From contig JALDNG010002205.1 in assembly GCA_024349245.1 (NCBI GenBank), positions 1 through 64,000 of the forward strand: a stretch of DNA of 64,000 bases. The letters run 5' to 3'. Positions 23,483 through 35,420 of this stretch are shown here, one piece after another. The notes under the pieces are model-generated. The model saw only the letters and a list, made by a program, of their open reading frames with translations, was not told the origin of the DNA and did not search any database. The position numbers and the translations under genes were made by a program. Positions within the stretch are counted from its first letter, which is position 1; every line of letters begins with the position of its first letter. This DNA is from Neodontobutis hainanensis (Eukaryota > Chordata > Actinopteri > Gobiiformes > Odontobutidae).

Positions 23483-24609
23483 GTAAGTGCTTGTCAATTT
23501 GTTGTTATCTGGTTAGATGGTAGTTACCTGATGTAATAATAGCTGAAGTAGTCACTAGCCATTAACCCTCATAACGTGTTGGGGACAAATGTTGTCAAAA
23601 TAATTTTTATTTATTTAAAAAAAAAAATAATAATAATAATAATTCCATTGATTTCAGTGGTAGATGACTTTTCCAACATTTGCCACCTGACACACACACA
23701 CACACACACACATACACATCTGAAATACACACATACACATCTACAATAATAAAGGGTTAGTTCACCCCAAAATTTGACACCTGTAAGACCACCGTTCATC
23801 TTCAGACACAGATGAAGATAGTTTTGTTGGCTCAGACAGACCTTCGTTAACATCAATGTCATTTCCTCTCTCAAAACCCATAAAAAGCCCATCTCACTAC
23901 ACTAATTCTACAATAATTTTATGACCTGCACATGCCTGTCTGAAACAACATGGACGGGGTGGAACAGCACTTTTACGTGTTGCAAAGCCTCTTTTCTTGC
24001 AAAAGCGAGTCTTGGCTGCATATAGCGCAAACCATGAGCTCCCTGCGACATTCACTTCACACCAGTGGGTCTTAATAGAGAACATTCTCTCTCTTCTTGC
24101 CCCCTTTGAGCAGTAAACTTAAGAGATCAGCTTCTCTGATGCATATGTAGCTGTAACGTTATTCCTTTAATCGCAGCACTAAAGCTTCTAAGCAAAGAGG
24201 TTAAGACGGACCACGGAGGAAAACAATAAAAGAACACTCTTAGAGTCTGTCAGCACAGTGATGTCCTGACAGTTTCACTGAGATCTCTGAGCTCTATTCG
24301 GATCCTCTGCACTTAATCGCAACTTAACTTGATCTGCGTTATAAAGACCATGTCTAATTTGATGTGGAAATAAAGCAGCTTGCAGTAGAAATGATCCTGG
24401 CCGCGATGGAGGCGGAGAACCGCGTGGAGACCCAGCAGCGTCCAACGCAGAAGGAGGTCAGAGCGCAGAAAAAGACTTGTCTCTCTGCACTAGAGACCTC
24501 ATTGTCTGATATGTTCAGTGAAATTCTGAAGAGAGTGCCTCAAAAAAAAATAAATAAATAATAATAATAATAATAATAATAGGTTAATCCGTTCTATAAA
24601 CACAGTATA
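23483..24609. other. Unassigned; simple repeats and one transposon-like end
   Basis: Contains an A-rich/ATA tract (about 23619-23642), a (CA)n run (23691-23712) and the phrase GGGTTAGTTCACCCC near 23755, common in fish DNA-transposon ends. The frame at 24364-24561 (+) has no motif. An (ATA)n run lies just before the Tc1 element (24558-24580). Mirror is 36599-37731. Confidence 0.5.
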
Positions 24610-25782
24610 CACTATCCTAAAGGATTATTAGGAACATAATACTAATACTAATATTGTGTTTGACCCCATTCGCCTTCAGAACTGCCTTAATTCTACGTGG
24701 CATTGATTCAACAAGGTGCTGAAAGCATTCTTTAGAAATGTTGGCCCATATTGATGGATAGCATCTTGCAGTTGATGGAGATTTGTGGGATGCACATCCA
24801 GGGCACGAAGTTCCCGTTCCACCACATCCCAAAGAGGCTCTATTGGGTTGAGATCTGGTGACTGTGGGGCCATTTTATTTCACTGAACTCATTGTCATTT
24901 TCAAAAATCAATTTGAAATGCTTTGTGACATGGTGCATTATTCTGCTGGAAGTAGCCATCAGAGGATGGGTTCATGGTGGTCATAAAGGGATGGACATGG
25001 TCAGAAACAACGCTAAGGTAGGCAGTGGCATTAAACCGATGCTCAATTGCAACTAAGGGGTCTAAAGTGTGCCAAGAAAACATCCCCACACCATTACACC
25101 ACCCCACCAGCAGCCTGTACAGTGGTAACAAGACATGATGGATCCATGTTCTCATTCAGTTTGCGACAAATTCTGACTCTACCATCTGAATGTCTCAACA
25201 GAAATCGAGACTCATCAGACCAGGCAACATGTTTCCAGTCTTCGACTGTCCAATTTTGGTGAGCTTGTGCAAATTTGTAGTCCCTTTTTCTATTTGTAGT
25301 GGAGATGAGTGGTACCTGGTGGGGTCTTCTGCTGTTGTAGCCCATCCGCCTCAGGGTTGTGCGTGTTGTGGCTTTACAAATGCTTTGCTGTATACCTCGG
25401 TTGTAACGAGTAGTTATTTCAGTCAAAGTTGCACTTCTATCAGCTTCAATCACTCTGCCTATTCTCTTCTGACCTCTAGAATCAACAAGGCATTTTGCCC
25501 ACAGGACTGTCGCACACTGGATGTTTTTCCCTTTTCACACCATTCTTTGTAAACCCTAGAAATGGTTGCACGTGAAAATCCCAGTAACTGAGCAGATTGT
25601 GAAACACTCAGACCGGCCCGCTCGGTCACCAACAACCATGCCACGCTTAAATCACCTTATTTTCCCGTTCTGACTTTGAGTTTGGAGTTCAGGAGATTGT
25701 CTTGACCAGGACCACACCCCTTAAGACACTAATTGCATTAATGAGAAATTGAAATTGTTCCTAATAATCCTTTAGGTGAGTG
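24610..25782 (-). mobile_element. Complete Tc1-like DNA transposon with broken transposase, left copy
   Basis: Bounded by inverted ends CACTATCCTAAAGGATTATT and (rc) CACTCACCTAAAGGATTATT, with TA dinucleotides outside both. The minus-strand transposase is split into frames 25644-25459 (helix-turn-helix, SVSQSAQLLGFSRATISRVY), 25453-25094 (WSDESRF, first catalytic Asp), 25155-24901 (FQQNNAPCHK) and 24873-24676 (SPDLNPIEPLW with Glu). The second catalytic Asp is Asn. Compared with the right copy it has one G fewer in two G runs, giving an extra frameshift. Confidence 0.9.
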
Positions 25783-26405
25783 TATATGTGACTGTATATA
25801 TCTGATTCTCATATTTCTGCTAGATATTTTTTTTTATTTGATAGATTTTATTTATGCACTGGCACTATTTAAATAAACTCTAAACTCTTTCTCAAATGTC
25901 CGGCAGATGACAAGCTCAATCACTCAACAGCTAGATGGTTATCTGTCTGAAGTCCCCATCCCTTAAAGTGATAACCCTCTTGCCTACTGGAGAAGTTTAT
26001 TGTTTTTATTTTTTTATATATATTGCTTTTCTAGTAGACACTAAAAGCTTTTTTAAAATGCACTTGACCTTGACTTGTTTTTATGAAAGTCATTTTAAAA
26101 CCTTTCTGCAGGCCAGTAAGCCTGTACATAATTATTTAATGTACACTTGAGTGGGATCAAATTAAACATTTTATTTTAATATTTTTTATATTGCGCATTG
26201 TTGTTTTTGAATCTTTAATATAAATTTATGTAATTGCAATGCCATGATTTTAGTTAAGTTAGTACACAGTCATAGCCATAAATGCAATGGTACTAATAAT
26301 TGGCATAATTTCTTTCGGTGTTTCGGTTTTGCCTTCGTTTCCTCATTTTCAGTTTCGGCCAAGAATTTTTATTTCTTGGCATCTTTGACTTTGTATAGTC
26401 TCACC
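25783..26405. other. Unassigned AT-rich sequence
   Basis: No recognised feature between the Tc1 element and the microsatellite. Mirror is 34798-35420. Confidence 0.5.
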
Positions 26406-27769
26406 TAACAGAAATATGTGTAAGAGAGTATTGAGTGAGTGTGTGAGCGAGTGTGTAAGAGAGTGTGAGTGGGCGGCGTGTAGAGTGTGAGTGAGTGGCG
26501 AGTGAGCATGTAAGAGAGTGTGGGTGAGTGAGAGAGTGTGTGTGTGTGTGTGTGTGTGTGTGAGTGAGTGAGTGTATAAGAGAGTGTAAGTGAGTGAGAG
26601 TGAGTGAGAGAGTGTGAATGGGTGAGTATGTAAGAGAGTGAGCGTGAGTGAGTGAGAGTGAGCATAAGTAAAAGTGTAAGAGAGTGTGAGTGAGTGTGTA
26701 AGAAACTGAGTGAGTGAGTGTGTAAGAAAATGTTGGTGAGTGTGTAAGAGAGTGTGAGTAAGTAAGAGTGTGAGTGAGTGTGTAAGAGTGTTAGTGAGTG
26801 TGTAAGAGAGTGTGAGTAAGTAAGAGTGTTAGTGAGTGTGTAAGAGTGTTAGTGAGTGTGTAAGAGAGTGTGAGTAAGTAAGAGTGTGAGTGAGTGTGTA
26901 AGAGTGTTAGTGAGTGTGTAAGAGAGTGTGAGTGAGTAGAGAGTGAGTGTGTAAGAGAGTGAGTGTGAGTGAGAGTTTAAGAGTGTAAGAGAGTGTGAGT
27001 TAGTGTGAGTGAGTGAGAGTGTAAGAGAGTATGAGTGATTGATAGTGTAAGTTATTGTGAGTGGGTGAGTGTGTAGAGAGTGTGAGTGAGAGTGGAAGAG
27101 TGTGAGTGAGTGTGTAAGAGAGTGTGAGTGAGTGAGTGTGTAGAGAGTGAGTGTGAGAGTTTAAGAGTGTAAGAGAGTGTGAGTTAGTGTGAGTGAGTGA
27201 GAGTGTAAGAGAGTATGAGTGATTGATAGTGTAACTTATTGTGAGTGGGTGAGTGTGTAAGAGAGTGTGAGTAAGAGAGTGAGTGTGTAAGAGAGTGAGT
27301 GTGTAAGAGAGTGAGTGTGAGTGAGAGTTTAAGAGTGTAAGAGAGTGTGAGTTAGTGTGAGTGAGTGAGAGTGTAAGAGAGTATGAGTGATTGATAGTGT
27401 AAGTTATTGTGAGTGGGTGAGGGTGTAAGAGAGTGTGAGTGAAAGTGGAAGAGTGTGAGTCAGTGTGTAAGAGAGTGTGAGTGAGAGTGTAAGAGTGTGA
27501 GTGAGAGTGTAAGAGTGTGAGTGAGAGTTTAAGAGTCTAAGAGAGTGTGAGTGAGTGAGAGTGTAAGAGAGTATGAGTGATTGATAGTGTAACTTATTGT
27601 GAGTGGGTGAGTGTGTAAGAGAGTGTGAGTGAGAGTGTGAGTAAGAGAGTGAGTGTGTAAGAGAGTGAGTGTAAGAGAGTGAGTGAGTGAGAGTTTAAGA
27701 GTGTAAGAGAGTGTGAGTTAGTGTGAGTGAGTGAGTGAGTGAGTAAGAGAGTGTGAGTGATTGAGAGTG
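26406..27769. repeat. Left (TGAG)n / GTGTAAGAGAGT array at the arm's inner end
   Basis: About 1.36 kb of irregular tandem repeats built from GTGAG, GTGTAAGAGAGT and TTAGTGAGTGTGTAAG. Higher-order units recur, such as GTGAGTTAGTGTGAGTGAGT at about 26996, 27178 and 27350. It is G/T/A-rich with almost no C on this strand. The long frame 26665-26405 (-) is just the repeat translated (Ser/Leu/Thr/His). Confidence 0.97.
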
Positions 27770-28572
27770 TAAAAATGCCAGGATCCTTCCTTTGGAGTTA
27801 GCATTAGCTGCTTTGTAAAGAAATTTGAAAAAATAATTTGAAAAGCCAAGACAGCAAATGTATCAGGCTCAGAAACCTCTGAAGTCAATGTGATATTTCA
27901 CTCAGATTTCTCAGTATTTCCGACAAATATTTTGAATTGTTCATGTTAGCTGCTTAGCATCCCTGTTTGACAAGCACAAAAGTGTTTTATTGCATTAGAC
28001 AACTGAAATCAAAACACCATAATATATTTATATGGTCTGTAATGACCAGGGTCTGTTTATACTCAAAGCATTCGGCCTAAGTTCACTCTTCCCCGTCATT
28101 GGTCAGTCAAACTCCTGTTTTCCTCTGTGGGCCTTTTTTTTTGAGGAGTCAGTGTTGGTGTCTGGGCTGTGCTGAAGGCCAGTTGTTATTTGTTGCTTGC
28201 AGAATCCATCTTGATACAAACATTTGCGTATCTCGTTCGCTTTCATGGCGGCACTACGTCATATCCAGGTTGATTTCCCAGCAAAACTGGCCCGAATTCT
28301 TCACAATGAAATGATCCTACAAGCTCATAGAGACAACAATTTTGAACAGTGAAGGTCTCAGTCCTCTCATCTCATTATAGGCGGCTCATATATGTACAAA
28401 TAAAAACAGTATTTGATCTTAAAAAGTTACCTGTGGTCCCTTTAAGAACTGGAAAATGAAAAGGTCAGGTAGACCAACATAATTTTTAGCCACAACTGCA
28501 AGGAAAACTGCAATTAAAAACCCACAAATAAGATCAGCTGAAATACAAAAAAAGTGGTGTGGCTGTTTCAAC

Positions 28573-28985
28573 ATTTACATTAAATTTAGTCATTTAGCAA
28601 ATGCTTTTACCCAAAACGACTTACAAGTGAGGAAAACAATGGAAGCAATTTTAACAACACTAGGTGCACAAAAAAAAAACTAGTCAGTTAAAACCTAGCA
28701 CAGTATACAAAGCTAAGGATAAGAAAGGATTGTGGAACAGATCCAGAGAAAGTATGTGAGAGTGATTTTTTTCCATTTTGGAACCAGACGTTGTTCATTT
28801 GCTGAGCTCAGGGATCTTGTAGGAACCTAGGTCTTTATTAGCGAGTGAAGATATGAGGGTCCAGAACCAGAGATGGTCTTGTAGGCCAAGAGCATAGCTT
28901 TGAACTTGATGCGGCGTCAACCGGGAACCAGTGTAACCTAGTGAAGAGAGGAGTTAGGTGTGCTCTCTCTTCGGTTCAAGATGCA
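28573..28985 (-). mobile_element. L2-group LINE 3' fragment, antisense, in spacer
   Basis: The reverse complement ends in the L2/SINE tail and upstream matches the L2 ORF2 C-terminus (region around QRLVV and FKAMLLAYKT), with an internal deletion near 28727. It is more diverged than the L2 copies at the palindrome's outer edges. Confidence 0.8.
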
Positions 28986-29425
28986 CAATAAGGAGGCACT
29001 TGAAGAAAAATTAGCTGCATGGCCGAGTCACCAGAAGAAACCCATTACTACGCAAATGCCACATAGCATCCCACTTACAATATGCCAAACAGCACAGAGA
29101 CGAGCCTCAAAACTCATTTGAAGTGATAAGACCAAAATTGTACGTTTTGGCCACATTGTTACCATGGCCATGATTGTTACATTTGGAGAGGAGACAACAA
29201 GGCCTATGATGAAAGGTTCACCATTTCAACTGTGAAACATGGAGGTGGATGGTTGATGTTTTGGGGATGTGTGAGCTACAGGAATCTTGGTAAAAACTGA
29301 TGGCAAGATGAATGCAGAAAATACTGGAGGAAAATCTGTGATATTTAAAATTTTTATAAGGGTCATTTGGGTAGTTTCTGTTGTCACTATTTGAAAAGAG
29401 TCAACACAATTGAACACAATAAATT
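28986..29425 (+). mobile_element. Tc1-family relic in spacer
   Basis: Contains the nucleotide signature of Tc1 transposase coding (GACAACAAGGCCTATGATGA, CTGTGAAACATGGAGGTGGA, then TTTTGGGG-TGTGTGAGCTA) with many stops and frameshifts. It belongs to a different, older family than the mirrored Tc1 element. No intact ends seen. Confidence 0.6.
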
Positions 29426-29431
29426 GTCAAG

Positions 29432-29638
29432 CAATCATCTATTCATTTAGCTGATGCTATTATCCAAGGCGACTTACATTAAGCTTCAATTCACCAGTGT
29501 TACAGCTGGAACACCACTGGGAGCAAGGAACATTAAGTGTCTTTCAACAACAGTATGAACTGCGGGGAGAGTGGGATTCAAACCGCAAACCTTCCAGTTA
29601 TGGGACGATCACTCACATAGCCACTGTGCCCCCTTAGT
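29432..29638 (-). mobile_element. Antisense SINE in spacer
   Basis: The reverse complement reads a tRNA-like head with a degraded B box (GGTTTGAATCC), a core including TTGTTGAAAGACACTTAATG, and an L2-type tail TTGGATAATAGCATCAGC. More diverged than the arm SINEs. Confidence 0.75.
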
Positions 29639-31139
29639 ACCAAAATGGTCCTAATACGCAACTGGACTTTTACAATATACTATTTTGTGTTTAAACCATT
29701 TTCCCCAAGTAAAAGGAAAAAAAATCAGGTAGCCTACAGCTTAAATGCTGGCCACAAAATGTTCATTCATATTAAGAAAAATAATATGAATATTAAAAGT
29801 AAAGTGAGGGAGTCAGCTGTAGCTCCGGCCGGCTCCAGCAGTGGGCAACAGCGCCGTTGCTCACTAGATCACAGAAGAAGAACTTGCACTGCATGTGCAG
29901 CTTTAAACTTTCGGAGGAGTGTCTCAGAGTTACTTCTGGTTTTGGTGATCGACTGGTCTCCTTCAGAACTTTGTCAGGTGGGTTACGGAGGATCTTTCTC
30001 TGGATTTAGTGCATTTATCAGTAGTTTATTGAGGTCTTGTCAGTTTTGCAATATTTTAGTGAAGTAGAATTATTTTTGGTGCAGTTAGTTGTCAGTAGTT
30101 CATCGGCATGTTAGCAGTCGGTGATATTCTTTCTAAAGATATTACATCTTCAACATTATCAGTCTGATGCAATGATCTGATGCAAATGTAGCCTATTTTG
30201 AACAGTTAGTTTACTTATGTCAGACTTTGTAGTCTACATTATACTGCTTTTGTTGTTGTTAGAGTTCTGAGTAGTTTTGTATTTTATAGTTTGTTTTCCC
30301 CTGGATTCACAATAATTTACAGCTAGTAAGTTTTATTCCATGTTTCTTGTCACTCTAATTGTACAGTATTAGCTGTAGTTATCTAAACAAGAATACATTT
30401 TAAAGCATCTCTCATAACAGCCCAAGTCCTCTTACAGTGCTCAATGCAATACAAGCGTAATAAAAAAAAAGAACAAAATTAGGGCATGTCCACCTGACTT
30501 TGTACGGAGTGGTTGATGTTATGGACCAAGTAAACTCAAATATGGGTGTGCTATAGAGCTATAACTCCATCAATGGTGGAGATTTTCCAGTATTTCATGT
30601 TTGAGGTCTCATATTTCAAAACAACGAGGTTTAATTCAACATTAACATAAAACATTGGAGTAAATGCTGCTGTTATTCCATGGAAAAATGCTCTGTTTTC
30701 TCAGACCCTGACAGTATTACATTGTCAGACCCTGACAGTATTATGTTTAATTTATTTATTTTGAGCAGTGGTGACAAAGGAAATAAAGAACATTTGATCT
30801 ATGCAACAAAGTAAATTCACCTTACATTAACAGCATAAATGAATCAATTGCTCCAAACAGAGTGGGAAGAAGTCAGACTTATTTAGACCCACCTGTTCTG
30901 TTGCACAAAAAAGAAAAACAAAGGCAGCTGCTACCTAATTGTTAATGTTATCATAACCCAATTATATATGTATATACACATGGGGAAAAAACACACAATA
31001 TTAAATACACACCATATTTTACCACAGGTAACAATTATAGTAATACCAACAATGGTAATTAGAATACCTACTAGTCAAAATAACACAGCTTATGAATACA
31101 TCACCCAGCAATTAGGCCCCACCCTCCTTGCACTGTGAC

Positions 31140-31487
31140 AACACCTTCTCTTTATTGAGTGCTTTAAACTGGTGAATACTTTGACAAAGTTTTATGTTTG
31201 AGCCCCAGACTATTCCATAGTTTAACACCACATACAGACACACAAACTCCTCCTGGTGGTTCTAATCATTGGTATTGAAAAGTTCCCATAGCTCCTGAAA
31301 CTGTACAACCACTCTCTCTCTGTGAATAACTTTTCTATGTTAGCTGGTAATAGGTTGTGGAATGCTTTAAATAAGAGTTGGGCTGTGTTCAATTTAACAA
31401 GGTACTGTATTTTTAGTAACTTGGATGTGAGAAAGGTGGATTTGTGTGTTCAAGAAATTGAGGATTTTTGTAAGATAAGGAGTGACT
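31140..31487 (-). mobile_element. Probable non-LTR LINE C-terminal fragment in spacer
   Basis: A minus-strand frame near 31240-31160 reads VSVCGVKLWNSLGLKHKTLS, a pattern (G-x-KLWNSL) typical of the C-terminus of several vertebrate LINE proteins. Flanking frames are shifted. The hAT element inserted immediately next to it. Confidence 0.45.
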
Positions 31488-31495
31488 ATTAGGCC

Positions 31496-32419
31496 TAGGG
31501 ATGCTCCGATTGACCATTGAACAAATCTAACGACTTTTTCTGGAGACTTTGAGACTCTGAAGTGAAAGCACACATCGTTCTTACTCTTCTCAATGAGCAG
31601 CGGGTGCTGCTGCTGGTCCCGCCCCCATCCCTAAGTACTCACAGGCGCAGCAGCCCCTCCCAGCTGCAGTCAGAGCAGGAGTTGTTCTCCCCTCCAGACT
31701 GAAAATGAATCGCGCATGTGCGGCAACTTAGCAAGCCGCCGCTGGCAACACAGCCGTGACTCAATTTAAAGAATTTAGTTTGACAGTTTTGAATTCCATT
31801 CTTCTCGTGTGCTTATTACTTAATTGAGATGAGAAATGAGAAGAGCTTTATTGGGACATTCGGCTTTATCATAATAAAATTCAGTAGAAGAGACTATGTG
31901 AATAAATAGTTGGCAACACTGCGTGCTTGCACGGCGCGCGGCACAGGTAGCCTACACAACAGCAGGGCGGAGCTTGTCAGTGGCAACATGAGCTCTCCCG
32001 TCTGTAAAGTTTGCAATGTATGTCGTGATGAAATCCCTCGAGGTGGAAGCAAGCAACGTCATTTTAACACCACTAACATAATTAGGCATCTTGGAACACG
32101 CATACAACTGAATATGCAGAGTATGAGAAACTAAACCATTTGGGAAAGATGGCCTACAGTAGCCTTATCTCATTTTCTAAAATAAACACTTGGTGGTTCT
32201 TCAAGATCTTGACTCTAGCCTATTTTTTGTCTACAGTTTTTTTTCTCAATACAGTTAATTTAGAGTTAGTTTCATTTCTACAAATGGTGCAAACTCTGCA
32301 TGCTTATTGATAAAAGATTCCCATTCCCCTGCCATTCTGTGATCGGCAATCGGCAGATCATGATTTTGGTGATCGGTAATCGGTGATCGGCCCCAAAAAT
32401 GCTCATCGGAGCATCTCTA
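31496..32419. mobile_element. hAT element with 8-bp target duplication and BED relic
   Basis: The left end TAGGGATGCTCCGAT and the reverse complement of the right end TAGAGATGCTCCGAT match at 14 of 15 positions. Both flanks carry ATTAGGCC (31488-31495 and 32420-32427), a perfect 8-bp target-site duplication as expected for hAT. Inside, plus frame 31910-32134 contains VCKVCNVCRDEIPRGGSKQR and NTTNIIRHLGTR, a BED-type zinc finger whose second His region is frameshifted. At 924 bp the catalytic domain is missing, so this is a non-autonomous derivative. Confidence 0.88.
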
Positions 32420-32427
32420 ATTAGGCC

Positions 32428-33030
32428 CGAGCCGGTGATAACCGGGAGGGACTAATGTATTGTTTTTGCTCGAGTTATTTATTTATTTATTTTTTTTATG
32501 CAACATGATCCTTAATTTGTCCCAGTGAACATGCACGAAAAGTCTTTTTTATTGGGCCCAAAGTTCAAGATCAGCGATAAATGTATGTATTTGTCGTCCC
32601 TGAAAAAAAAATATGAAAAATGACTCAGTGGCGACCCCTAAAAAAGTCAAAATACATTGGGCCTATGAAAAGTGAAAATACATTTTTTCAAATGTAGAAA
32701 TACAAAACTTCAGGGAAAACAGAAAAGTCTATGACAGCCACAGCCTAAACTCAACAGGAAGTCCGCCATGTGGGGTGAAAGGCACGACCACCTAAATCGC
32801 ACCCCTTACGCCAAAAGATTCAACTCATTGTGTTTTCATCTAAATGGCCCCAAATTTGGTGAGTATCATCTAGACACTAGTGCCAACAAAAGTTGTCATT
32901 TACAGTAGGTGGAAAAGCTCTATTTAAACAACATTACAAACTTGTAATGGGACCCAAGAATTTAGTTTGTCATAGAGACATTAATTTGGTACACACATCT
33001 CTCATGTCATGATGAACATGATGATTTCTT
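32428..33030. other. Repeat-like tract before the right microsatellite
   Basis: Phrases such as CTAAACTCAACAGGAAGTCC (from about 32748) recur in many fish genomes as interspersed repeat. No ends or coding capacity could be defined here. Confidence 0.4.
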
Positions 33031-34797
33031 ACACTCCCACTCACTCACACACTTTCTCACTCACTCACACTGACTCTCTTACACTCACTCACTCGCTCTT
33101 TCTTACACACTCACTCACATATACTCTCACTCAAGCTCTTACACTCTCACTTACTCACACTTCCTTACACACTCACCTACTCACACTCTCTAACACTGTC
33201 ACTCACTCACACACATTCACTCATACTCTCTTACACACTTTCTCAATCACACTCTCTTACACTCTCACTCACTCACACTAATTCTTTTACACTCTCACTC
33301 ACTTTTCTCACTTACTCACTCATACTCTCCTATACAGTTACTCACTCACGCCAACTCTCTTACACTGTCACTCACTTACTCATACTCTTACACTCTTACT
33401 CACTCACACACTTACACTCTCAATCACTCACACTCTCTTACTCACTCACTCACTCACTCACACTAACTCACACTCTCTTACACTCTCACTCACACTCACT
33501 CTCTTACACACTCACTCTCTTACACACTCACTCTCTTACTCACACTCTCTTACACACTCACCCACTCACAATAAGTTACACTATCAATCACTCACACTCT
33601 CTTACACTCTTAAACTCTCACACTCACTCTCTTACACACTCACTCACTCACACTCTCTTACACACTCACTCACACTCTTCCACTCTCACTCACACTCTCT
33701 TACACACTCACCCACTCTACACTATCAATCACTCATACTCTCTTACACTCTCACTCACTCACACTAACTCACACTCTCTTACACTCTTAAACTCTCACTC
33801 ACACTCACTCTCTTACACACTCACTCTCTTACTCACTCACACTCTCTTACACACTCACTAACACTCTTACACACTCACTCACACTCTTACTTACTCACAC
33901 TCTCTTACACACTCACTAACACTCTTACACTCACTAACACTCTTACTTACTCACACTCTCTTACACACTCACTAACACTCTTACACACTCACTAACACTC
34001 TTACTTACTCACACTCTCTTACACACTCACTAACACTCTTACACACTCACTCACACTCTTACTTACTCACACTCTCTTACACACTCACTCACACTCTTCC
34101 ACTCTCACTCACTCTCTTACACACTCACCCACTCACAATAACTTACACTATCAATCACTCATACTCTCTTACACTCTCACTCACTCACACTAACTCACAC
34201 TCTCTTACACTCTTAAACTCTCACTCACACTCACTCTCTTACACACTCACTCTCTTACTCACTCACACTCTCTTACACACTCACTAACACTCTTACACAC
34301 TCACTCACACTCTTACTTACTCACACTCTCTTACACACTCACTAACACTCTTACACACTCACTAACACTCTTACTTACTCACACTCTCTTACACACTCAC
34401 TAACACTCTTACACACTCACTCACACTCTTACTTACTCACACTCTCTTACACACTCACCAACATTTTCTTACACACTCACTCACTCAGTTTCTTACACAC
34501 TCACTCACACTCTCTTACACTTTTACTTATGCTCACTCTCACTCACTCACGCTCACTCTCTTACATACTCACCCATTCACACTCTCTCACTCACTCTCAC
34601 TCACTTACACTCTCTTATACACTCACTCACTCTCACACACACACACACACACACACACACTCTCTCACTCACCCACACTCTCTTACATGCTCACTCGCTC
34701 ACTCACTCACACTCTACACGCCGCCCACTCACACTCTCTTACACACTCGCTCACACACTCACTCAATACTCTCTTACACATATTTCTGTTAGGTGAG
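33031..34797. repeat. Right (CTCA)n / ACTCTCTTACAC array
   Basis: Reverse-complement counterpart of 26406-27769 (from 33411 on), plus about 380 bp (33031-33410) of extra array toward the spacer. Internal block order also differs: TTAGTGAG-type blocks are repeated more often, making it about 400 bp longer overall. Confidence 0.97.
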
Positions 34798-35420
34798 ACT
34801 ATACAAAGTCAAAGATGCCAAGAAATAAAAATTCTTGGCCGAAACTGAAAATGAGGAAACGAAGGCCGAAAACCGAAACACCGAAAGAAATTATGCCAAT
34901 TATTAGTACCATTGCATTTATGGCTATGACTGTGTACTAACTTAACTAAAATCATGGCATTGCAATTACATAAATTTATATTAAAGATTCAAAAACAACA
35001 ATGCGCAATATAAAAAAATATTAAAATAAAATGTTTAATTTGATCCCACTCAAGTGTACATTAAATAATTATGTACAGGCTTACTGGCCTGCAGAAAGGT
35101 TTTAAAATGACTTTCATAAAAACAAGTCAAGGTCAAGTGCATTTTAAAAAAAGCTTTTAGTGTCTACTAGAAAAGCAATATATATAAAAAAATAAAAAAC
35201 AATAAACTTCTCCAGTAGGCAAGAGGGTTATCACTTTAAGGGATGGGGACTTCAGACAGATAACCATCTAGCTGTTGAGTGATTGAGCTTGTCATCTGCC
35301 GGACATTTGAGAAAGAGTTTAGAGTTTATTTAAATAGTGCCAGTGCATAAATAAAATCTATCAAATAAAAAAAAAATATCTAGCAGAAATATGAGAATCA
35401 GATATATACAGTCACATATA

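Larger units (their letters stand above)
4886..27769. repeat. Left arm of giant inverted repeat
   Basis: This segment is the reverse complement of 33411-56296. Landmarks pair at a near-constant coordinate sum: 5582 with 55590, 11377 with 49790, 16425 with 44743, 20137 with 41031, 23269 with 37945, 26405 with 34792 (sums 61,154-61,214). Drift comes from small indels and microsatellite length. Substitutions are few, for example one Asp/Gly difference in the RTE fragment near 22155. The inner end stops abruptly at 27769, where (TGAG)n gives way to unique sequence. The outer end lies inside an L2 fragment that here continues to its natural 3' end at 4600. Confidence 0.97.
27770..33410. other. Spacer between the palindrome arms
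   Basis: About 5.6 kb with no inverted partner in the window. It contains an antisense L2 fragment, a Tc1 relic, an antisense SINE, a LINE C-terminal fragment, an hAT element, a high-copy-looking tract near 32630-32900 and the private end of the right (CTCA)n array. 27770-28572 and 29645-31130 show no recognisable gene; the open frames there (for example 29645-30067 +) have no motif, no splice context and ordinary AT-rich composition. Confidence 0.9.

Noticed and set aside
26405..26665. Ser/Leu/Thr/His-rich open frames in the microsatellites (also 33009-33281 and 34529-34792)
   Set aside because: They are direct translations of CTCA/ACTC tandem repeats. Any frame in a stop-free simple repeat stays open; there is no start context or flanking coding signal.
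29645..30067. 140-residue open frame in the spacer
   Set aside because: No motif, no splice or start context, begins right after a SINE, and has no mirrored copy for comparison.
27770..33410. Palindrome as a pure read fold-back artefact
   Set aside because: Fold-back artefacts usually have no spacer. Here 5.6 kb of unique sequence separates the arms, there are scattered substitutions, and microsatellite lengths and flanks differ. An assembly error is still possible and is raised in the findings.
26406..34797. Possible CRISPR or regular satellite array
   Set aside because: Units are 4-22 bp and irregular, with no constant spacer. The genome is clearly vertebrate.
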